From DATFQE01 sp963738205 (GTDB taxonomy: Bacteria > Actinomycetota > Thermoleophilia > Gaiellales > Gaiellaceae): a stretch of DNA of 64,000 bases. Shown one piece after another: positions 8,091 to 16,815 of this stretch. The first letter of the stretch is position 1; each line of letters begins with the position of its first letter. The notes beneath the pieces were generated by a model. The model was given only the letters and a program-made list of their open reading frames with translations, searched no databases and had not been told where the DNA came from. The position numbers and the translations under genes were made by a program. The stretch lies in the NCBI GenBank assembly GCA_963738205.1, contig CAVTVQ010000007.1, positions 186,001-250,000 of the forward strand. The letters run 5' to 3'.

Positions 8091-9545
8091 CTAGTACCCC
8101 ACGTGGATGTGATCGAAGTGATTCGCCAGCGGGAAGGACGGTCCTCCGAGCCCGAGCAGCGAGATCACCTGGCGGGGCCTGAGCTCCGACGGGAGCAGCA
8201 GGATGTTCCGGACGGCCTCCTCGGTGACGCTGCCTGGCTGCTGGTTGCCGGCGATCGTCGTGTTGCCGAGGGCGGCGATGTCGGCCGCGAGCCCGTACAT
8301 GTGGGCCGAGACGACGCCCGGGCGGGAGAAGTAGCCGTGCCCGCTCGTGAGGCTGGAGACGGTCACCTGACCGTGCGCCTCGGCGAGGAACTCGAGCAGG
8401 ACGAGCACACGGACGTTCGTCCGGTCGGACTTGATGTCCTCGCGGCCGCCCCAGTAGATCGAGATGCGCTCGTCGCGCAGGACCTTGCGCTTGAGGCCCG
8501 GCTTCGCCCACTCGAGGCCGCGGACGAGGGCCGAGAGGCCGACGGCGCGGTGATAGCGGGAGAGCGCCAGCGCGCGGTCCGCGAACGACGTCTTGCCCTC
8601 GAGCGCCAGGAACGCGCCCCAGGAGTCGGTGCGGGCACCCAGCTCGGACAGCTTGGTCGCGAGTGCGTCGAGGCCCGGGCGGCCGGCCGGAGCCTGGCTC
8701 CGATCACCGCGAGCCCGCAGCACCGCGAGGACGTCGGCCCAACGGACGTGCGCCTGCCGTGACGCGGCCTTCAGATCACGCGCGAACGCGCGGCTGAGGC
8801 GACGCGACGGGGGGGTCGGGTCGGGCAGGTCACGGTCGAGCCAGATCGTCCCGAAGGAAGGCGTGCCGTCGGGAGCCTCGTGGCCCGACTCGCGGTGTTC
8901 GAGGCGGGGTGTCGGAGCGAGCACCGGCTTCGCCTTGGGCTTCGCGTGTGCGCGCGCCGGCGTAGGCGCGGAATCGGGAGCCTTCGGAGCGGCCGTGGGC
9001 GCGCCCAGCGGGCGAGCGGCATCGTCGCTGCCCGCCTCGTCGGCGGGAGCCGACTCGGACGGGGTCGAGGCCGGCTGATCCGCGGCGGTCGGGGCCGCGG
9101 CCGGAGCGGCCTCCGCCGGGGCGGGCTCGGCCGGCGCGGGCTGAGCATCCTCCGGCTTCGCGCACTCCTCGCGATCGAGCTCGCGGGCGAGCATCCGCTT
9201 GGAGCACTGCTCGGGGTCGGGAGTCGCGGCAGGCAGGGGATCGGCGGCAGCGGGGGCCGCCGGAGCGCTCGCCTCGGCCGTGGCGGAGTCGTCGGCGTCG
9301 CCGAGGTCGCCGGCGCCGGCGGTGAACGCCGCGCCCGCGAAGAATAGGACGGCGAAGGTCAGGCTGGCCGCCATGCGGTGTCCGCCGAAGTGGCGGCGCG
9401 TGCGCTCGGCGTCGAGCTCGGGCGACTCCGGGATCGAGTCCCAGCCGTACGTCTCGTCGAGCGACTCGGAAGCGTCCGCGGCGAGCAGGTCGCCCGTCCG
9501 GAAGCGCGAGAGCAGCCTCTTCAGGCGATGTCTCCGGTGTGGCAT
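8091..9545 (-). CDS. Membrane-anchored M15-like peptidase domain protein
   Basis: A 484-aa protein with a basic cytoplasmic N-terminus (HRRHRLKRLLSRFR), one TM helix (ASLTFAVLFFAGAAFTAGAG), a 130-residue Ala/Pro-rich extracellular linker and a C-terminal domain. The domain has SAHMYGLAADIAALG and ends in HFDHIHVGY, the spacing of the zinc-binding SxHxxGxAxDI...HxH pattern of M15/D,D-carboxypeptidase-like metallopeptidases. It is likely a cell-wall hydrolase or a peptide-binding relative. The ATG at 9545 has GGAG 8 bases upstream; the frame is open a further 18 codons. Confidence 0.75.
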   Translation of the reverse strand: MPHRRHRLKRLLSRFRTGDLLAADASESLDETYGWDSIPESPELDAERTRRHFGGHRMAASLTFAVLFFAGAAFTAGAGDLGDADDSATAEASAPAAPAAADPLPAATPDPEQCSKRMLARELDREECAKPEDAQPAPAEPAPAEAAPAAAPTAADQPASTPSESAPADEAGSDDAARPLGAPTAAPKAPDSAPTPARAHAKPKAKPVLAPTPRLEHRESGHEAPDGTPSFGTIWLDRDLPDPTPPSRRLSRAFARDLKAASRQAHVRWADVLAVLRARGDRSQAPAGRPGLDALATKLSELGARTDSWGAFLALEGKTSFADRALALSRYHRAVGLSALVRGLEWAKPGLKRKVLRDERISIYWGGREDIKSDRTNVRVLVLLEFLAEAHGQVTVSSLTSGHGYFSRPGVVSAHMYGLAADIAALGNTTIAGNQQPGSVTEEAVRNILLLPSELRPRQVISLLGLGGPSFPLANHFDHIHVGY

Positions 9546-9937
9546 TCGGTTCTCCGTTCGGTTCGGGCGCCGAATGCCGCCAATCGACGCGGGACTCACT
9601 TGACTCTGTTGATCCGCGGCCGAGCGGAGTCGAAGCAGCTATCGGAACCGACCTAGCGCCCAGTCTCCCTCCAATGGGGGAACGGTCCGGCGAATCCCTA
9701 TCGCGAGGGATAGACCGGAATATCGATCAAGGCGATGAGTGTTTCCGACTGAGCCCAAAAGCAAGGCGGCGCGGCCACGCCGACTACGTACCGGAGGTTC
9801 CACGCAGCGTGGTCACCCTCGCCCCGAGCTTTCGCAGCTCACGAACTGAAAAGCACTCCTCCCGATCGCTCGAAGAGTGCGTGAATTCGGCGGGCCGCCA
9901 GGCGCGCCGCCCGAGAAATCGAAGGGAGGTGAATCAA
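9546..9937. other. Intergenic region upstream of the pilus operon
   Basis: Nearly 400 bases without a convincing gene, lying between the divergent peptidase and pilin genes, so it should hold both promoters. Positions 9588-9605 are identical to 40803-40820 (18 bases ending in CACTTGACT), and the shared part includes a -35-like TTGACT. No further element was recognised. Confidence 0.4.
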
Positions 9938-10111
9938 GTGCTGAAGATTTACGAGAAGCTCGCCTCATACCGCACGGACGAGGAGGGGCAGACCATGGCT
10001 GAGTACGGTGTCGTTCTGGCCGTGATTACGATCGCCGTTTTTGGTGCGCTCGGTCTCCTCTCGGGCAACATCGTCGGTGCCGTCAACCGGGTCGCCGCTT
10101 ACATCACCTAA
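9938..10111 (+). CDS. Flp/Fap-type pilin
   Basis: The major subunit of a Tad (tight adherence) pilus, 57 aa. It has a short leader, then EEGQTMAEYGVVLAVITIAVFGALG, the conserved Flp pattern in which the mature hydrophobic helix starts near Gly-Gln/Glu-Tyr. The true start is the GTG at 9938, preceded by an excellent GGAGGTGA 6 bases away. The frame is open back to 9539 but that stretch is not coding-like. It is the first gene of the Tad operon and is followed by a very strong hairpin. Confidence 0.92.
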   Translation: MLKIYEKLASYRTDEEGQTMAEYGVVLAVITIAVFGALGLLSGNIVGAVNRVAAYIT

Positions 10112-10133
10112 GCACCCGCTTGGCATGGCTTAA

Positions 10134-10174
10134 GAGGCGGGCCCTTTTCTCCGCAGACGAAAAGGGCCCGCCTC
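10134..10174 (+). terminator. 16-bp perfect stem-loop after the pilin gene
   Basis: Arms 10134-10149 and 10159-10174 pair perfectly around a 9-base loop, 23 bases after the pilin stop. A partial terminator or mRNA-stabilising hairpin here would give much more pilin than the downstream assembly proteins, as expected for a structural subunit. There is no T tract, so read-through is likely. Confidence 0.75.
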
Positions 10175-10210
10175 TCCCTCAACAACGACCGGAGAGAACC
10201 GCAGGCCGCA

Positions 10211-10603
10211 ATGCAGAAGAGACTTCAATTCAGGAACGAGCGTGGGCAGACGCTGACGGAGTTCGCACTCGTGCTCCCGATTCTGGCTCTGCTGCTCTTC
10301 GGCGTGATCCAGTTCGGAATTACGTTCAACAACTACATCACGCTGACCGACGCCGTTCGGGCCGGCGCACGGAAGGGCGCCGTCGGCCGCCACCTGCCCA
10401 ACCCGCAGGCCGCGGTCACCACGTCGGTTCGGAATGCCGCCACGGATCTCAAGTCCTCGGATCTCCAGATCAACGTCAACTCGTCGTGGGTCCAGGGTTC
10501 CGACGTCACCGTCACCGCCACGTACCCGTACTCGATCAACCTGCTGGGCGTCGTCGTCAAGTCCGGACGCCTGTCCAGCTCGACCACGGAGCGCGTCGAA
10601 TGA
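10211..10603 (+). CDS. tadE: TadE-like pilus assembly / pseudopilin
   Basis: A 130-aa minor pilin-like protein. The N-terminus has RNERGQTLTEFALVLPILALLLFGVIQFG, the TadE motif with the prepilin-type Glu and long hydrophobic helix, followed by an ordinary extracytoplasmic domain. It would be processed by the Tad prepilin peptidase, which is not in this window. Its stop overlaps the next start (ATGA), indicating coupling. Confidence 0.88.
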   Translation: MQKRLQFRNERGQTLTEFALVLPILALLLFGVIQFGITFNNYITLTDAVRAGARKGAVGRHLPNPQAAVTTSVRNAATDLKSSDLQINVNSSWVQGSDVTVTATYPYSINLLGVVVKSGRLSSSTTERVE

Positions 10604-11517
10604 GCCGCTTTCGCAACGAACGGGGCCAGGCCCTGATCCTCATGCTTCTCTTCCTCGGCGTCCTGATGGCGCTCTCCGCCGCAGTGCTGGACGTGGGCGC
10701 CTGGTACCGGGCCGATCGCAAGCTGCAGGCGACCGCAGACGCCTCGGCGCTCGCCGGCGCGCACGGCCTGCCCGACGACCATGCCCAGGCGACGGGCCTC
10801 GCCCTCGAGTACGGCGACAAGAACGAGGGCGGCGTCGCCTCCGGCGGCGTGTCCTTCGAGACCACCGTAAATCCTGGCGACACGATCCGCGTGCACGCCG
10901 AGAAGCCGGTTCCGGGCTTCTTCTCACGGGTCTTCGGGATCAACTCCGTCAACGTCGGCGCGAACGCCAAGGCGCGCACCTCGCCCATGAGCTCGGCTAA
11001 GTGGGCCGCGCCGGTCGCGGTCGACGAGCAGCATCCGCTGCTGCACTGCACGCCGATGGACTCGTGCTTCGGGTCGAGCAACCCGACGACGCTCGACTTC
11101 CTCAAGACCGGCCCAGGTGCGTTCCGCCTCGTCAACATCGATCAGTCGCACGGCGGAACGGGCTCCCAGACCGTTGCGGATTGGATCGTGTACGGGCTCG
11201 ATGCCTTCATGCCGCTCGATTGGTATTTCTCGGATTCCGGCATGAAGCCGAGCTCGGCGAACATTCGCCACGCCTTCGATGAGCGTATCGGTGACGTGCT
11301 CCTGTTCCCCGTCTACCGCGCCACCCGCGCGCAGGGATCGAACTTCGAGTACCAGGTCGTCGGCTGGGTCGGTTTCCACCTGACCGGATACAACATCCAC
11401 GGCAGCCAGGACTCGAAGCTCTTTGGCTGGTTCACGGAGATCATCTGGGAGGGAATTCAAACCGAATCCTCGACCGATCCGGATTTCGGCGCCCGCGCAA
11501 TCAGCTTGCTCGAATAG
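10600..11517 (+). CDS. TadG-like Flp pilus assembly protein
   Basis: A 305-aa membrane-anchored protein beginning NERGQALILMLLFLGVLMALSAAVLDVG, the TadG/Flp-assembly N-terminal domain, with ATADASALAGA just after the helix. The rest is extracytoplasmic and I recognise no vWA domain in it. The start at 10600 overlaps the tadE stop. It probably spans or anchors the pilus base. Confidence 0.85.
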   Translation: MSRFRNERGQALILMLLFLGVLMALSAAVLDVGAWYRADRKLQATADASALAGAHGLPDDHAQATGLALEYGDKNEGGVASGGVSFETTVNPGDTIRVHAEKPVPGFFSRVFGINSVNVGANAKARTSPMSSAKWAAPVAVDEQHPLLHCTPMDSCFGSSNPTTLDFLKTGPGAFRLVNIDQSHGGTGSQTVADWIVYGLDAFMPLDWYFSDSGMKPSSANIRHAFDERIGDVLLFPVYRATRAQGSNFEYQVVGWVGFHLTGYNIHGSQDSKLFGWFTEIIWEGIQTESSTDPDFGARAISLLE

Positions 11518-11550
11518 CAAGAACAAACAACGAGGAGAAACAGAGCCGCC

Positions 11551-12333
11551 ATGACATATCGCGTGAGAAATATCGCCATCGCGGTCGCGCTCGCCGTCGT
11601 CGCCGCCCTGCTCACGACGTTCTACGTGACGAACTACAAGAAGAGCGTCCAGAGCGGCGAAGAGGCCGTGACCGTGTTCGTCGCCGCGCGCGACATCCCG
11701 ATCGGCACGTCCGGCTCGGACGTCGTCGACCGCAAGTGGATCCGCAGCGAAGAGGTCAACCGCCGGAGCGTCGTGCCGGGCGCGATCTCCGACCCGTCGC
11801 AGATCAAGGAGCTCTCCGCCGCCCAGCCGCTCTACGCGGGTGAGCAGGTGAGCACTAGCCGCTTCCGGCCGCTCGAGGAGCAGGGCCTCCGCGCCCAGCT
11901 CAAGGGCAACGTCCGCGCCGTCCAGGTACCGGGCGACGAGCACCAGCTGCTGGTCGGGACGCTGAAGTCCGGCGACAAGGTCGACGTGCTCGGCACCTGG
12001 GAGTTCCCCGAGGGCACGCAGATCCACGTCAGCCGCGTCGTCCTCCGTGACCTGCTCGTCCTCCGTGCCGCCAACGAGGGCAAAGTCCAGAGCAAGATCG
12101 CGAGCGGCGCCAACCTGCCGTTCTCGGCGATCCTCGCCGTCACCGACCGCCAGGCGCACAAGCTGTTCTGGCTGACGAAGAACGGTGACTGGTCGCTCCA
12201 GCTGCGCGGCGTCGCCGACGCGGCCGATAGCCCCGAGACCGTGGACACCTCGGCCTCGCTCCTGCAGGAGGGCCTCAACCAGGCCCAGTTCCGCAAGGGC
12301 ATGGCCCAGATCAAGAGGAGCAGCCGGCGATGA
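11551..12333 (+). CDS. cpaB: CpaB/RcpC-type SAF-domain pilus protein
   Basis: A 260-aa protein with an N-terminal TM helix, a SAF domain (VFVAARDIPIGTSGSDVVDRKW, then LYAGEQVSTSRF) and a RcpC/CpaB C-terminal part (VPGDEHQLLVGTLKSGDKVDVLG). In Gram-negative Tad systems CpaB works at the secretin; actinobacterial versions lack a secretin and probably act at the wall side of the pilus. It has a good AGGAG-type site and overlaps the next gene by ATGA. Confidence 0.9.
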   Translation: MTYRVRNIAIAVALAVVAALLTTFYVTNYKKSVQSGEEAVTVFVAARDIPIGTSGSDVVDRKWIRSEEVNRRSVVPGAISDPSQIKELSAAQPLYAGEQVSTSRFRPLEEQGLRAQLKGNVRAVQVPGDEHQLLVGTLKSGDKVDVLGTWEFPEGTQIHVSRVVLRDLLVLRAANEGKVQSKIASGANLPFSAILAVTDRQAHKLFWLTKNGDWSLQLRGVADAADSPETVDTSASLLQEGLNQAQFRKGMAQIKRSSRR

Positions 12334-13526
12334 GCGAGCATTTTCACGACAACAACAACGATCGCGAGCGCACCCGCGTCTTCCTGACCGGGTGGTGCGA
12401 GGGGCTCCCCGAGCTCCACGAGACGCTCGCACGCCACGGTGAGATCGACCTCGTCGGTCACAGCGAGGCAGTCGCCGAGGGCTCCGGCGCGCTCGCCGGC
12501 GGCCATCTCGGCGTCGTCCTCCACGCCACGCGCAGCTCGCACCTGCCCGCGGACGACATCGCGTCGATCCGCGAGCACACGCAGGCGCCGATCGTCCTGC
12601 TCGCCTCGGGCGAGGCCACGGCCCTGCTCGAGGACGCGCTCGACGCGGACGTCGCCGACGTCCTGCTGCTCCCGCAGCTGACCGAGAACGTCGTCTTCGC
12701 GATCCGGAAGGCCGCGCACGCCGGCCGCCGCGCTCAGTCCCGCAGGGGGAAGGACGGCCGCATCGTGACCGTGTTCTGCCCCAAGGGCGGGACCGGCAAG
12801 ACCGTGATGGCGACCAACCTCGCGACCGCGCTCGCCAAGTACCACGGCAAGCGCACCCTGCTGCTCGACCTCGATCTCCAGTTCGGAGACGCGGCGATCA
12901 TGCTCGGGATCGAGCCGGACAAGACGATCCAGGACCTGGTCACCGCGCCGGGCGAGCTGGATCCCGAGAAGCTCGCCGGCTACACCACGCGGCACGCGTC
13001 CGGTCTCGACGTCCTCCCCGCCCCCGTGCGGCCCGAGGACGCCGAGCTCGTGACCGAGCAGAAGCTCACGCGCCTGCTCGAGGTCGCGAAGCAGAGCTAC
13101 GACACGATCGTGGTCGACACGTCGCCGTTCTTCCACGGGCCGATGCTGGCCACCCTCGACCGCACCGACTTGCTCCTGCTCCTGTGCGGCCTCGATGTCC
13201 CGACGATCAAGAACGTCCGCCTGTCGATCCAGACGCTCGAGCTGCTGTCCTTCCCACCCGAGCGGATCCGCGTCGTCCTCAACCGCGCCAACTCGAACGT
13301 CGGCATGAAGCGGAGCGAGGTCGAGGCGGCCCTGGAGGCGAAGGTGCGCTTCGAGATCCCGAGCGACCGGGCGGTGCCCCTGGCCGTGAACCGCGGCAAC
13401 CCCGCGGTGCTCTCGGACGCCGGCTGCGACTTCTCGCGCGGCGTCCGCGACATGGCAAAGGGCCTGCTCGTTCCCGACAAGTCCCGGGCCAAGAAGCGCT
13501 GGCTCGGTCCGCTGGCGAAAGCGTAA
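12330..13526 (+). CDS. TadZ/CpaE-like MinD-family ATPase
   Basis: A 398-aa protein with an N-terminal receiver-like domain (about residues 1-125) and a ParA/MinD ATPase domain. The deviant Walker A is in CPKGGTGKTVMATNLA, and LLLDLDLQFGDAAIMLG and VVDTSPFFHGPML are the further P-loop motifs. TadZ/CpaE proteins position the Tad secretion ATPase at its cell site. It is coupled to cpaB by a four-base overlap and is followed by cpaF after two bases. Confidence 0.92.
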   Translation: MSEHFHDNNNDRERTRVFLTGWCEGLPELHETLARHGEIDLVGHSEAVAEGSGALAGGHLGVVLHATRSSHLPADDIASIREHTQAPIVLLASGEATALLEDALDADVADVLLLPQLTENVVFAIRKAAHAGRRAQSRRGKDGRIVTVFCPKGGTGKTVMATNLATALAKYHGKRTLLLDLDLQFGDAAIMLGIEPDKTIQDLVTAPGELDPEKLAGYTTRHASGLDVLPAPVRPEDAELVTEQKLTRLLEVAKQSYDTIVVDTSPFFHGPMLATLDRTDLLLLLCGLDVPTIKNVRLSIQTLELLSFPPERIRVVLNRANSNVGMKRSEVEAALEAKVRFEIPSDRAVPLAVNRGNPAVLSDAGCDFSRGVRDMAKGLLVPDKSRAKKRWLGPLAKA

Positions 13527-13528
13527 GC

Positions 13529-14959
13529 ATGGGTCTCCACGATCGCATCAAGGGTCCTGCCAACGGCACGGCCACGATCCTTCCCGACGGCGCCCTGTCG
13601 GTCGTCGAGGCACCGGTCCAGCATCAGACACCGGTCGATCCGTACGCCGAGCTGAAGACGCGCATCCACCACGCGTGCATCTCCAAGCTCGGACCGCAGC
13701 TCTTCACGACGGAGACCACGGAAGACCTGCACGACCAGGTCAACCGCACCGTCACCGAGGAGCTGACGCTGGACAAGACGCCGCTCAGCCGCGAGGAGCG
13801 CCGTGAGCTGGTCCGCCAGATCACGGACGACATCCTCGGCTACGGGCCGCTGGAGCCGTTCCTCCGCGACGACACGATCACGGAGATCATGGTCAACAAC
13901 TTCGACCGGATCTACATCGAGCGCGCGGGCAAGATCGAGCGCACCGGCATCACGTTCGCCGACAACGCACACCTCCTGCGGATCATCGACAAGATCGTCT
14001 CGCAGATCGGGCGCCGCGTCGACGAGGCGTCGCCGATGGTGGACGCGCGCCTCCCGGACGGGAGCCGTGTCAACGCGATCATCCCGCCGCTCGCCCTCAG
14101 GGGACCGACGCTCACGATCCGGAAGTTCGCCCGCGACCCGTACGGGATGGACGACCTGATCAACTTCGGGTCGATCTCCGCGAAGGCGGCGCAGTTCCTG
14201 GCGCAGTGCGTCCGCGGAAAGCTCAACGTCCTCATCTCGGGCGGTACCGGCACCGGTAAGACGACGACGCTGAACGCCCTGAGCGCCTTCGTCCCCGGTG
14301 ACGAGCGCATCGTCACGATCGAGGACGCGGCCGAGCTCCAGCTCCAGCAGGACCACGTGATCACGCTGGAGGCCCGTCCGCCGAACATCGAGGGCCAGGG
14401 CGAGGTGCGGATCCGCGAGCTCGTCCGGAACGCCCTCCGTATGCGGCCCGACCGGATCATCGTCGGCGAGGTCCGCGGCCCCGAGACCCTGGACATGCTC
14501 CAGGCGATGAACACTGGCCACGAGGGATCGCTCACGACGATCCACGCCAACTCCCCGCGCGACGCGCTCTCCCGTCTGGAGACGCTCGTCATGACGGCCG
14601 GCGTCGAGCTGCCCCACCGGGCGATCCGCGAGCAGATCGCAAGCGCGTTCGACCTGCTCATCCAGATCTCCCGCCTCGTCGACGGGTCGCGCAAGGTGAC
14701 GCACGTGACCGAGGTGCTCCGCATGGAGTCGGACGTGGTCACGCTGCAGGACGTCTTCGTAGCCAAGCCGCCCGCCGACGACGCACCCGCTCACCAGCGC
14801 GGGAAGCTCCTGACGCCGCTCCAGTGCGTCGGGCTCAAGCCCCACTTCCTGGAGAAGCTGGCCACGAACGGCGTCGTGCTGCCGAGCAACTTCTTCGAGC
14901 GCGACGAGAACCAGTACCGCTCGACCGTCGCGGCGCAGAGCTACAGGAACTTCGCATGA
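13529..14959 (+). CDS. cpaF: CpaF/TadA secretion ATPase
   Basis: The motor ATPase of the Tad pilus, 476 aa. It shows the N-terminal all-alpha region, LGYGPLEPFLRDDTITEIMVN, Walker A GGTGTGKTTTLN, the Asp box TIEDAAELQL, the Walker B region MRPDRIIVGEVRG and the His box TGHEGSLTTIHANSP. All are typical of type II/IV secretion ATPases. The ATG at 13529 follows the TadZ stop by two bases. The last residues overlap the next gene's ATGA. Confidence 0.95.
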   Translation: MGLHDRIKGPANGTATILPDGALSVVEAPVQHQTPVDPYAELKTRIHHACISKLGPQLFTTETTEDLHDQVNRTVTEELTLDKTPLSREERRELVRQITDDILGYGPLEPFLRDDTITEIMVNNFDRIYIERAGKIERTGITFADNAHLLRIIDKIVSQIGRRVDEASPMVDARLPDGSRVNAIIPPLALRGPTLTIRKFARDPYGMDDLINFGSISAKAAQFLAQCVRGKLNVLISGGTGTGKTTTLNALSAFVPGDERIVTIEDAAELQLQQDHVITLEARPPNIEGQGEVRIRELVRNALRMRPDRIIVGEVRGPETLDMLQAMNTGHEGSLTTIHANSPRDALSRLETLVMTAGVELPHRAIREQIASAFDLLIQISRLVDGSRKVTHVTEVLRMESDVVTLQDVFVAKPPADDAPAHQRGKLLTPLQCVGLKPHFLEKLATNGVVLPSNFFERDENQYRSTVAAQSYRNFA

Positions 14960-16812
14960 GGCGCCTCGCCGCCATCGTTCCGGCGCTCGCTGCGACCTTT
15001 CTCTTCGCCGGCGCCGCGAGCGCCGGAGTCGAGCTGAAGGGCGTCGACGCGAGCGCGTTCCCCGTCGTACGGGCGACGGTTGTCACGCCGAACCCCACGG
15101 CCAAGCCACCTCGCCTGCTCGAGAACGGCAGGCCGGTAAGCGGCTTGCTGGCCGAGAACCTCGGCCGGGCAAAGAGCGTGGTCCTGGCGGTCGACCGTTC
15201 CCGGTCGATGGCCGGGAAGCCGTTCAACGACGCCGTCGCGGCCGCGCAGGCCTTCCTCCGCGCAAAGCCGAGGAACGACCGTGTGGCCGTCGCCACGTTC
15301 GCAACGAAGCCGGTCCTGCTGACCCCCTTTTCGACCGACGCGGCCGACGCGCAGAGCGCGCTCGCGTCGGTCAACGTGGACGCCAAGGAGGGGACGACTC
15401 TGTACGACAGCCTCGTGCAGTCGTCCCGGGCCCTCGGCACAGAATCGTATGCCGGCCGAGTGCTCATCGCTGTAACGGACGGCAACGAGACACGCAGCTC
15501 AGCCTCGCTCGAGAACGCAATCGCCGTCGCGCACGAGTCGGGCGTCGCCGTCTACGTCGTCGCGATCGAGAGCCCACGCTTCAACCCAGCGCCGCTCAAG
15601 AAGCTCGCGCGGTCGACGGGCGGCTCCTACCGCGGCGCCGGCTCGAGTCGTGAGCTCGGCGCGATCTACTCGAGCATCGCGCGTGAGCTCAAGCGCACGT
15701 GGCGGCTCGAGTACCCGACCGCGGCGCGCCCAGGCGAGCGGCTCGAGTTGAAGGCGCTCACCGCAGCCGGAACCGCAGCCGCGGGGCTGTCGATTCCCGG
15801 CACCGACCGGGCGCGCACGGACAAGACGCTCCTCCCCGAAGGCTTCTACCAGGCGGGCACGCCGGTGATGGCGCTGCTGGTGGGGCTGCTCGTCCTGCTC
15901 GCCGGCACGTTCATGCTGGCAGCGGCCAGGGGCGAGCGGCTGCGCAAGCGGCTGGCGCCGCACCTCGGCCAGACGTCACCCCGCAAGAAGCGCAAGCAGG
16001 AGCGCGAGCGCCTGGCGATGCTCAGCAGCCTTTTCCGGGCAACGGAGCAGGCGTTCTCGCATTGGAAGCAGTGGACGACCCTGCAGCGAATGCTCGAGCG
16101 GGCAGACCTGCAGCTCCGCACGGTCGAGTTCGTGTATCTGATCGTCGGCGGCGGGCTCGCCGTCGGAATCCTGGCCGCGATCGCGCTCAAGTCGACCTTC
16201 ATGATCCTGCTCGGGGTGCTCCTGGGCGGGGCGATCCCGATCGCCTTCGTCTGGTTCAAGGGCAACAAGCGCATCACGGCGTTCGAGAACCAGCTGCCGG
16301 ACCTGCTGATCACGCTCGCCGCGTCGCTGAAGGCGGGGCACAGCTTCAAACAGGGCCTGCAGAGCGTCGTCGACGAAGGGCGCGAGCCCGCGAGCAAGGA
16401 GCTGAAGCGCGTGCTGACCGAGGCGCGCCTCGGCCGTCCGATGGACGAGTCCCTGCAGGAGATGGCGGCCCGCGTCGGCTCGAAGAACTTCGACTTCGTC
16501 ATCACCGCCGTGAGCATCCAGCGCCAGGTCGGCGGCTCGCTCGCCGGGCTGATCGACATGGTCGCGGACACGGTGAGGCAGCGCCAGCAGTTCGCCCGCA
16601 AGATCCAGGGCCTCACGGCCATGGGCCGCGCGTCGGCCTACGTCCTCATGGGTCTGCCGTTCTTCATCGGGATCATCATCACCGTGATGAACCCGCGGTA
16701 CATGGACCCGCTCTACCACTCGTCCACCGGCCACAAGCTGATCGCAACGGGGCTCGCGATGATGTGCTTCGGCGCCGTCGTCCTCCGCAAGATCGTTTCC
16801 TTCAAGGGGTAA
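14956..16812 (+). CDS. vWA domain fused to TadB inner-membrane platform protein
   Basis: A 618-aa fusion. A signal peptide (about residues 1-23) is followed by an exported von Willebrand A domain with an intact MIDAS start DRSRS (Asp80, Ser82, Ser84) and AVTDGNE near 172-178. A TM helix lies at about 303-324. The second half is a TadB/GspF-type platform protein with TM helices and the FENQLPDLLITLAASLKAGHS type II secretion F motif. Most TadB proteins (about 300 aa) have no vWA part. The start overlaps the cpaF stop by ATGA. The vWA domain could bind a metal-dependent adhesion partner outside the membrane while the platform works with CpaF; this is inference. Confidence 0.88.
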   Translation: MRRLAAIVPALAATFLFAGAASAGVELKGVDASAFPVVRATVVTPNPTAKPPRLLENGRPVSGLLAENLGRAKSVVLAVDRSRSMAGKPFNDAVAAAQAFLRAKPRNDRVAVATFATKPVLLTPFSTDAADAQSALASVNVDAKEGTTLYDSLVQSSRALGTESYAGRVLIAVTDGNETRSSASLENAIAVAHESGVAVYVVAIESPRFNPAPLKKLARSTGGSYRGAGSSRELGAIYSSIARELKRTWRLEYPTAARPGERLELKALTAAGTAAAGLSIPGTDRARTDKTLLPEGFYQAGTPVMALLVGLLVLLAGTFMLAAARGERLRKRLAPHLGQTSPRKKRKQERERLAMLSSLFRATEQAFSHWKQWTTLQRMLERADLQLRTVEFVYLIVGGGLAVGILAAIALKSTFMILLGVLLGGAIPIAFVWFKGNKRITAFENQLPDLLITLAASLKAGHSFKQGLQSVVDEGREPASKELKRVLTEARLGRPMDESLQEMAARVGSKNFDFVITAVSIQRQVGGSLAGLIDMVADTVRQRQQFARKIQGLTAMGRASAYVLMGLPFFIGIIITVMNPRYMDPLYHSSTGHKLIATGLAMMCFGAVVLRKIVSFKG

Positions 16813-16815
16813 TCG

